Shown here: positions 21,001 to 29,046 of the stretch, one piece after another
Numbering within the stretch: position 1 is the stretch's first letter
How the letters are laid out: the number at the start of each line of letters is the position of its first letter
Source of the DNA: Baffinella frigidus
Lineage: Eukaryota > Cryptophyceae > Cryptomonadales > Baffinellaceae
Assembly (NCBI GenBank): GCA_026770585.1
Contig: MU646636.1
Coordinates: forward strand, 193,069-235,329
Direction of reading: 5' to 3'
DNA length: 42,261 nt
The notes under the pieces: generated by a model
Database searches by the model: none
What the model saw: the letters and a program-made list of their open reading frames with translations, nothing else
What the model was told of the DNA's origin: nothing
Made by a program: the position numbers and the translations under genes

Positions 21001-23404
21001 GTTTCGGGTACTCTTAGGGGTTGACAGCTGCGTGACGGGCTTGACCCTGATCGCCTGCACCCCCGGGAGCGCGAGCACCTTGCCCTCCTTAAAACTGTCA
21101 CCTTACCCTTGACACAGTCGCCTTACTCTTAACACAGTCACCTTACCCTCAACACAGTCACCCTTAAAATAGTCACCTTAAAGGTGGGTTGATACCTGCG
21201 TCACAGGCTTGACACGAATGGCCTGCACGCCCGGGAATGTCAGAACCTTCCGCCAAGTGATTGGGGAGAGCCTTCCGAGAGCCTTCCGAGAGCCTTCCGA
21301 CCCCCACTCACTTGGCGGAAGGTACTTACGAGACGGGCGAAACACTGTCGAGCTCGGGCAAACACCGAGGTCCGCCTCAACAAACACACGGCGACGAGCC
21401 TCCGAGAGCAAAACAACGAGCGTCACTGCTTGTCACCCGCGGCCACTAGCCTGCGGCGTTGGAGACGGACTCGGGAGGCAGCGCACCTGGGTGACAGGCT
21501 TGACCCGGATGGCCTGCACCCCCGGGAGCGCGAGCGCCTTCCGCCCCCACTCTCCGCTCGGTAGGTACTTGTAGTACAGGAACACCTGCTTTATGGTTGA
21601 GTGTTGAGGGTGTTTTGGTGCGGAGTTCGGCAGACCGGGAGCATTTAGAGCAAAGGGTATAGGGTTTTGGGTGTGGGGTTTTGGGTGTAGTGTTTAGGGT
21701 TTAGGGTTCAGGGTTTAGGGTTTAGGGTTCAGGGTCAGGGTTTAGGGGTTGGGGTTTAGGGTTTAGGGTTTAGGGTTAAGGGTTTGGGGTTTGGGGTTTG
21801 GGGTTTGAGGTTTGAGGTTTGAGGTTTGGGGCGTACCGTCGCGCCCGGCATGACATCGAGCGCTGACTTGACCGAGAGGTAGTGCACCAGCGAGAACGGC
21901 TTGCCTGCCACCCGGAGTCACTGTCTTCACTCTCTTGTAACACTGTGACGCCAAGAGTTTATGCGAGGAGCAGGAGAAGAGGGAGGATGGGGGGGGGGCA
22001 GGCACCGCCGAAGTCAGGGGTCATCCCGAAGATGAAATGCACGATCGGCGGAATCGACACCTGCGCCGCACGCCCATCACCCCCTCACACACACACACCG
22101 GGCTTTGAACATGTGCCCGTTTATTTTCGTGGTACTAATTAAAAATTTCTCGGTACAAAGACATCTTCTTAACCGACATTTCGACCAGATTTCCTTCGAA
22201 GCCAACTGTGTGGGACGATTCTCAAGTTGTCGTGCTGGGCCTGTGGTTCAAACCCGTTATCTTCGGAGTAAAAAAGACACCTGCTCCGCACGCCACCACT
22301 CGAGGCTTACTAACTTTCTCTAAAATCTACAAGTGCGTCTATAAAATATCCTTCAGAGGTTTGCGGGATGGAACGTGGTGCAGTGTTCAGGGTTTATGGT
22401 TTAGGGTTTGGGGTTACCCCCGGATAGGTCTCGTGGTAGGGTCGCACGGTGAGGTTTCCCTCCACCACCAAATCCCGCACCTAGTTTCGGGTTTGGGGTT
22501 TGAGGTTTGAGGTCTGGGGTCCCGAGTTCCAGGTTCCGATTTTCGGTTTTCGGTTTTCGGGTTCGGGGTTCGGGGTTCGGGGTTGAGGTTTTCGGGTTCC
22601 GTGTTCCGGGTTTCGGGTTCCGGGTTCCTGGTTCCTGGATCTGTGCTCCTTGTTCCGGGTTTTGGGTTCGGGGTTTCGGGATCCGGAATCCGGCTCCAGT
22701 TTCGGATTTCGGGTCCGGGTTCGGGTTTCAGGTTTCGGGTTTTCGGGTTCCGTGTTCCGTGTTTCGTGTTTCGGGTCTGGGGTCTCAGGCTTCGTGTTTC
22801 GCATTTTGCACTTCGCATTTCGCGCTCCGCGTTCCCGGCCTCAGGCAGGACCTTGGTGTGAACGTCGCAGTGGCCCTCACCCTTCCAGCACGGCAGGCCC
22901 CCTGCCGCCAGCGCGCTCTCTGCTCCCGAGGCGGGCCCGGACGAAGCTTTTCCCGAGGCGGGCCCGGCCCCTCCTTGCGTCGCGGCCTTGTCGCCGCATA
23001 CCCTGCTCGAGGGTGTCGCGTTCACGGTTTCGCCGGCAGGGGGGGGGGGCAGGGTGAGGGGACGAGCGTTGAGAGGCAGGGGGGGGCGCGCCCAGTTTTG
23101 AAGATTGCCTCTTGGGGTTTCAGGTTTCAGGTTTCGGTGTTTAAGGCGTGGGGGTTCGGGTTGCAGGTCGCGCGGGTTGCGGGCGCAAACCCGGTCTTGA
23201 CGATAGCCTCGAGGAGCTTGGCCTGGCTGGCCTTGCTCTTGCCCCACTTCTTGAGCTTCTCTGCGATCTTCGTCCCCCCCCGCATGCACTCCTCCAGGAA
23301 TATGCCTTTGTACCTGGAGAGAGAGAGAGATAGGGATGGGAGAGAGCGAGTGTGTGTGTGTGTGTTTGTGTGTGTGTGTGAGAGAGAGAGAGAGNNNNNN
23401 NNNN

Positions 23405-23436
<32 letters not shown>

Positions 23437-23521
23437 GGGCGAGCGAGACTGTTGCTGGGTGCAAAAAGGGTTTAGGGTTTGGATCCCTCCCCGCTCCAGG
23501 AAAATGCCCTTGTCCCTGGAA

Positions 23522-23571
<50 letters not shown>

Positions 23572-24851
23572 TTGGGAGAGAGAGAGAGAGAGAGTGTGTG
23601 TGTGAGAGAGAGAGCGCCAGCGAGCGAGACGAATGAGCGAGATCAAGAGCGATGCGAAAGAGACAGAGAGAGAGAGAAGCTGGGTGCAAAAAGGGTTGAG
23701 GGTTAAGGGGTTGGGTTAGGGTTCAGGGTTTAGGGTTTAGCCCCCCCCCCCTGCATGCACCGCTCCAGAGGGAAGAAGTGTACATGGAGAGAGCGAGAGA
23801 GTGAGAAAAGGAGAGAACGAAAAGAGGGAGACAGAGAGAGAGAGAGAGAAAGAAAGAGAGACATAGAGAGAGAAAGAAAGAGAGAAAGAAAGAGAGAGAG
23901 AAAGAAAGAGATAGAAAGAGAGAGAGAGAAAGAAAGAGAGAGACCGTTTGCTGGATGCATAACGGGCTGAGTGTTTAGGTCTAGGTTACAGGGTACAGGG
24001 TGCAGGGTTCAGGGTTTGGGGTTTAGAGTTTAGGGTTAGGTCCCCCCACCCGGATGCTCTGCTCCAGGGAAATGCCCTGGCAAGTCACCTGTGGCGAGGG
24101 TCGGTGTGTACCAGGCTGGAGAGAACAATGCTTGATGGAAACGAGCGCGGAAAACAGCGTCAAGCTTCACCAGGGGGCACCAACTTTACGGATTGGGGAT
24201 TGGGGGGTAGGATCGGATTAGAGATTAGCGATTAGAGAGTAGGGATGGGTGATTTGGTGATTGGTGGTTAGGGGATTATGTGTAGGGTTTAGGGTGTACC
24301 GAGAACAGTACTCCTCGAAGCGATCTCGCGTGACTGTCTGTTTCGCGCCTTTCCCCGCGTTCACGCCGTCGCCCGCCCCAGCCGCAGCCCCTGCAGCGCC
24401 GAGAAGCTGCGTCGAGCTCGCAGGGAGTCCTGCATCGCGAACCACCAGCCCTCTGAGTGGCTGCAAATCGCGTTTGCCAATCCCCTTGATTCGTGCTCGA
24501 GGTCGGGAGGAAGGGCGGGGATTCAAGGGGCTGGAGTCACAGCGCAGGAGGTACGCGTGCTGCGGCTCCCAGCGTTGACGGTTTCAGGTCCAGGGGTCAC
24601 TTTTTGGGATTAGGATTGAGGGTGGTACCTGCGCCGTCGAAGAGGGTCGCGACAAAGTGCCTCGCGATGCTGCATGCGATCAGGCCCTCCCACGCGTTCT
24701 TCTGGTACTCCTCCTCGCTCACGGAAAACTTGGGGAGCGCGGAGTTGCGCGATGCTGCCTCTGCCTGACCCCCGTCCGCCACAGTCGCGCACCAGAGGAG
24801 GGCGAGGACGAGGAGCTGCGGCGCGACGAGCAGTCGCGAGCCCCCCCACAT
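17686..24851 (-). CDS. DXD-motif glycosyltransferase (GT32/OCH1-like), ~15 exons
   Basis: Predicted sugar transferase of the secretory pathway. Exons, 5' to 3': 24851-24629, 24495-24300, 23313-23191, 22901-22852 (boundaries uncertain), 22480-22418, 22060-22006, 21904-21837, 21585-21487, 20851-20795, 20352-20278, 20092-20033, 19818-19726, one unresolved, 18957-18906, 17801-17686 (TAG). Phases agree across nearly all joins. The start MWGGSRLLVAPQLLVLALLW is a hydrophobic signal or signal anchor. Family landmarks in order: IPPIVHFIFGMTPDFGG, KPFSLVHYLSVKSALDV, FLYYKYLPSGEWG, VHMAHVADLLRLQ, then GGIYMDLDVITLRPF with the metal- and nucleotide-sugar-binding DLD (DXD), GQEGPRGVYGLCNA, FVKLWLQHF, FFYPLWDKI and MHLWESLSWDKY. 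Donor and acceptor sugars cannot be told. One intron (after 20795) appears to use a GC donor. Introns hold many partial exon copies. It shares a 183-bp divergent promoter region with the gene at 25035. Confidence 0.85.
17820..18130 (-). repeat. partial copies of the AAMHLWES exon start
   Basis: Besides the true exon, minus-strand fragments reading AALHLWES (about 18125-18090), AAMPLRE (about 17990-17965) and AAMPIAGG (about 17935-17895) keep the exon's 5' end and the GCAGCAATG acceptor context. A CT microsatellite (18026-18060) separates two of them. Confidence 0.6.
18641..18748. repeat. 20-bp minisatellite, 5 copies plus partial
   Basis: The unit GGCGGGCCTGTCCATCCCGA is repeated perfectly within the glycosyltransferase intron, directly beside a decayed copy (18640-18580, minus) of the FFYPLWDKI exon reading VHDRAFCCPLWDQIHH. 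Confidence 0.9.
18990..19040. repeat. 9-bp tandem repeat (CGGTTACAA)
   Basis: Four to five units of CGGTTACAA, ending in a partial inverted match CGGTTACACCGTAACCG. Confidence 0.8.
19855..19950. repeat. homogeneous TTTATGG variant array
   Basis: About 13 perfect copies of TTTATGG, a one-base variant of the telomere heptamer, inside the intron between exons 20092-20033 and 19818-19726. A separate GTCCAGG array lies at about 19580-19645. Confidence 0.9.
20454..20730. mobile_element. 277-bp TIR element in glycosyltransferase intron
   Basis: The left end ACCTTTTGCTATCTTATGGGTGG is mirrored by CCACCTCTAAGATAGCAAAAAGGT at the right end. No ORF. It includes or abuts a partial copy of the exon at 20795-20851 (GAGAGGTGGCGGGGAG...GCCTGCAGG near 20590-20618). 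Confidence 0.5.
21010..21330 (-). pseudogene. two extra copies of exon 21487-21585
   Basis: Minus-strand copies read KYLPPSEWG...LTFPGVQAIRVKPVTQ (21325-21195) and VLALPGVQAIRVKPVTQ (about 21090-21024). The true exon reads LALPGVQAIRVKPVTQ. The copies keep the exon 3' border but have insertions or lack the 5' part, so they are relics or, less likely, alternative exons. Confidence 0.7.
22230..22280. repeat. dispersed ~45-bp intronic repeat
   Basis: TTCTCAAGTTGTCGTGCTGG...AACCCGTTATCTT here matches TTCTCAAGTTGCCATGCTGG...AACCCGTCATCTT at about 30231-30277 in the coiled-coil gene. Same orientation, different genes. Confidence 0.55.
23320..23660. repeat. GA/GT microsatellites around an assembly gap
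   Basis: Ten N bases (23395-23404) are flanked by GAGA on the left and a run of over 30 G on the right. GT repeats are at about 23350-23380 and 23523-23570, and GA at 23575-23615. This is an intron of the glycosyltransferase gene. The sequence across the gap is unreliable. Confidence 0.9.
23490..24090 (-). pseudogene. three partial copies of exon 23191-23313
   Basis: The true exon begins YKGIFLEECMRGGTK. Minus-strand fragments DKGIFLERGG (about 23518-23488), FPLERCMQGGG (about 23785-23750) and CQGISLEQSIRVGG (about 24085-24045) repeat its start, spaced 230-300 bp apart by GA-rich and telomere-like filler (GA microsatellite 23800-23945). Confidence 0.65.
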
Positions 24852-25034
24852 CGCAAAACGTGGGCGGAGCTGGAGGATCGTTGCTGGGGGAAGGGCCGCG
24901 CTTCGCAGCGCCGTCAGGGGAGGCGCTGCCGCTTGGCAACACTCCTCCAAGACAGATTCTCCGGAGGACCCCATCTACGATCGAGGCTCATGACCTGAAC
25001 GGGACTAGATCCGTTGGGGGTAGGTCCTGCAAGG
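24852..25034. promoter_or_regulatory. bidirectional promoter region (183 bp)
   Basis: Compact GC-rich spacer between the start codons of the minus-strand glycosyltransferase and the plus-strand coiled-coil gene. There are no telomere-like repeats and no clear TATA box. The spacing implies shared promoter elements. An in-frame upstream ATG for the minus gene at 24974 would shorten it to 60 bp. Confidence 0.5.
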
Positions 25035-28000
25035 ATGGGCTCGCGACAGAGGATCGAGGCCTACAAGGCGAAGCTGGCGCTGCAGAACAGCGCGCCCGCC
25101 TCCTCCTCGCACCACGCCGCGCCCCCGGCACAGAGCGCGTCCTCGCAGGCATCGCACCAGGAGGATGCTCACCAAGCGCGTTTGAAGCCTGATCGGTCCC
25201 GCACCGCCACTGACACCCCCCCAGATGCGATGCGCCACCGCGAACATTCGGCACCCCACGGTGCGGCGCGGCCCCGCGAAAGTTCGCCTCTACAGCGAAA
25301 CTCCTCTGCGCCTCTGCAAGACGGGTCTCCCGTGCGTGGAGGAGGAGATGCGTTTCGAGGCGATGAAAGTCAGATGCGGCACAGAACGGGGGGCGCGGGC
25401 AAGATCGAGGTGATGGATTCCCCGGCAGAGCTCGGGTCCGCTGCTCTTCCGAACCAGTGCTTGCAGTTTCGCCGCGGGGGCACGCATCCTTGTTTGTTTG
25501 GGGTTTGGCGGTTGGGGTGAAGAGTTTGAAGTTTGGGAGTTGGGGTTTGGGGTTGAGGGTTGAGGGTTTCGCGAGGCGCGTGATGAGGATTTCCGGGGAG
25601 TCCGTTTCGCAAGGTGCAGGACCATATCCCCCAACCCCTAAACCCTGAACCCTGCAGCGCAAGCCCTCGGCAGGAAGTGCTGCGGATCGAGGAGGGAGAG
25701 GACCGCGTCGAGGCCCTCGAGAGAAGGTGCGCCCCCCCCCTTCCTCCTTCCTCCTTCCTCCTTCCTCAACCCTAAACGAACCCTGAACCCTACCTGAACC
25801 TACACCCTAAACCCTACCAGCGCCCTGACTACTGCCATCTGGGAGTTGTGCTGTAAATCAATGTGGGTCTCAAATGGCAGCGGGTGGGCTGACATTTTGT
25901 AATGAGCCAGCCGACGCGGGTTGGGACCGCGGAGCCTCCTACCTACACCCTGAACCCTCCTCCTTCCTGAACCCTAAACCCTAAACCCTAAACCCTAAAC
26001 CCTAAACCCTAAACCCTAAACCCCTGAACCCCGAACCCTAAACCCCGAACCCCTGAAACCTGAACCCGAAACCCTACACCCCTGAACCCTACACACAAAG
26101 CCCTACACCCTGAACCCCGGAACCTAAACCCCTGAACCCCGAACCCTAAATTCTAACCCCCAAATCCCTGAAGCACACACCCGAAACCCGAACGCAGGAG
26201 TGCAAAGGGGTTTGCGAGGGAGGAGCAGCGGCTGCGCGCGCTCACAGGATCGCTGGTATCCCCCAAACACTCAACCCGAAACACTCAACACTAAACACGA
26301 ATTCTAAACCCTAACCCCCACACCCCAAGCCCCAAGCCCCAAACTGCGAACAACAAAAAACAAAGAACCCACACGGTAAACCGCATACTCTCAACCCTGA
26401 AAGGCGGGGGCGCGCGCGGACCGCCACAAGACGCCCGACGCAACCCTACACCCAAATCCCGACATGTGAACAGCGAGAGATCTTTCGAGGCAGAGCAAAA
26501 GCTCAACCCCTAACGCAGGTGGAAGGTAAACCCATAGTCCTAACCCAAAGGTGGAGGCGCGGGCGGACCGCAACGAGACGAGCGACGCCAACCTGCGCGA
26601 CGTCCGCGCCCTCCGCCTCGAGGTCTGTCTTTCACCCCTACGCCCTAAGCCCTAAGCCCTACGCCCTAAACCCTGCCCACTAAGTCCTCAACCCTAAACC
26701 CTAAACCTTAAACCCTACACCCTAATCCCCAAACCCTAAACCCTGAACCCTAGACCATACACCTAAACCATACACCATAAATCATAAATCATACACCCTA
26801 AGTCCTAAACCCTAAACCCGAAACTCGAAACTCGAAACCCTGAACCTAACACCATACTCCCTAAACCCTGCACCCCACACCCCACACCCCACACCCCAAA
26901 CCCCGCACCCTAAGCCCTCAACCCTAAACTCCAAACCCTCAACCCTAACCCCTAAACCCTGCACGCTACATGCAGATGGCGGGGCGACTATCGCAGGACT
27001 GCATCTCGCGCGAAGAGACGTTTTCGCGCCTCGGACAACATGTCGAGGCCAAGGTCGCCCAGGTGCTTCACCCGAATCCCTGCAGGGCGTGGGCCTTAGG
27101 CATCAAGGTGAGGGTTCAAGGTTGAGGGTTTGGAGCGTAGGGTCGCCACCGAGAGGCGGAGGGTGCGGGATGAGACGTTCGCGCGCCTCGGGCATATCGA
27201 GGCCAAAGTTGCGCAGGTTTGGGATTTAGGGTGGAGGGTTTGGGGTTTGGGGTTAGGGGTTCGAGGCGGAAATCGCGCATTTGCCCATCCTTTAAACCTG
27301 GAAGCCAGCCCCCCAAACCCCCAAACCCAAACCCTGGGGCTGCATATCGAGGCGAAAATCGCGCAGGTGCCTAACCTTGATCCCCTAAACCCCCAAACCC
27401 CAAACCCCAATCCCCAAACCCTAACCTCAAATACTTAACCCCAAACACCAAATATCAAGCTCCAAACACCAAACACCAAACACCAAACCGTGACCCCCAA
27501 CTGCAACGCCTGACTCCAACTGCGGTTGGAGCTCCTCACTCCTCGGCGCAAGCGCGCCACCGCCCCTCTTCCGCCCCCTCCCGCTCCTCCTAAAGTTTAG
27601 GGTTTACCAGCGCCCCCGCCTCCCCTATACGTACGCCTCAACCCCCAACCCCCAACCCCAAACCCCAATCCCCATTCCCCAGTCCCGCAAACCCCTCACC
27701 CTACCGTGTTCAAAATCCTGACCCGTGACTAGGTGCGATCGCCGCTGTTGACGGAGAGGCAAGCGCTGCACCGCCACGCCACGCCCCCCCCCTCCTCCTC
27801 CTCCTATACCCTAACCCGCACTAGGTGCTCTACACCCTAGCCCGAAGTAGGTGCAGAAATGGTAAAGCGCAATGGCTGACCAGGTGCGAGCAGCGCTGGT
27901 GACGGAGGCGCAAGCGCTGCACCGCCACGGCCACGGCCACGCCCCCCCCACCTCCTCCTCCCCCTCCCCCTCCTCCGCGGCCCTCGTCCAGCAGGTAGTG

Positions 28001-29007
28001 CCTCAAACCTACACCGTAAATCTGCCCCGGTGGGGGTGCACACGCTTTCTCTCCTGTAAACCTGAAACCCGAAATGCTCCTCCTCCTCCCCCTTCTGCGC
28101 GGCCCTCGTCTCTTGCAAGTGCTGGCCCCTGCGAAACCCTCTGTGACATGGTTTAGGGTTTAGGGTGCATGTTCCCCTTCCCCCTCTCCGCCTCCTCCTC
28201 CAAAGCCCTCGTCCAGCAGGCGCAGCTCAAACCCCAAAACCAAACCCCCACACGATACACCCAAACCCCAAACCCCAAACCCTGAACACCAAACACAGAA
28301 ACCCAAAACCTGGAACCCCACACCCCACTCTCAGACGATACACCCCAAACCCCAAACGCGAAACTGAGACTGAAATGCGCCACGTCGTGCATTTCAACGA
28401 CGTGGCAATGCGTCTGTCCTCTGGCCAGATTCGATCGAATCAAACCCCACACCTGGTTCAGAAGTTTGGGGTTTGAGATTTGAGTGTGAAATGTAGGGGT
28501 TTTGAGCGCACGTCGAGACGCACGCATCAAACCCCAATCCTCAGTTTTGCCACCAGAAATACAACCTCAGATTGAAATGCACGACGTGGCAATGCGCCTG
28601 TCCTTTGATCCTCAACTTTAACTCCTAATCCTGAACCCCTGAACCCTGAACGCTTACAGATTGAAATGCACGACGTGGCAATGCGGCTCTCGTCAGATCG
28701 CATCGAGGCGCGCGTCACCCACCGCATCGACGCCCTTCGCGCCGCTCTCTACCGGTGCACACCCTTCAGCGTTTAGGGTTTAGGGTGGGAAATACGGACC
28801 CTGAACCTAGGAGGGGTTTGAGGTTTCGGGGTCAGGTTCCTAAAATCTTCGGGGTGTGGGTCCTGAACCCGAACCCTGAAACCCGAAAGCCGGAAGATGG
28901 CTCTCGTCAGACCGGATCGGGGCGCGCGTCACCCACCATCGTGATGCCCTCCGCGCCGCATCGATGCTCTTCGCGCCCCTCTCTACCGTTGACAAGTTAC
29001 ATTCCTC

Positions 29008-29046
<39 letters not shown>

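Noticed and set aside
22414-23646. 410-codon minus-strand ORF
   Set aside because: Most of it is translated telomere-like repeat (NPKPET-type), GA/GT microsatellite and the assembly gap. Real exons of the glycosyltransferase inside it are mostly in other frames.
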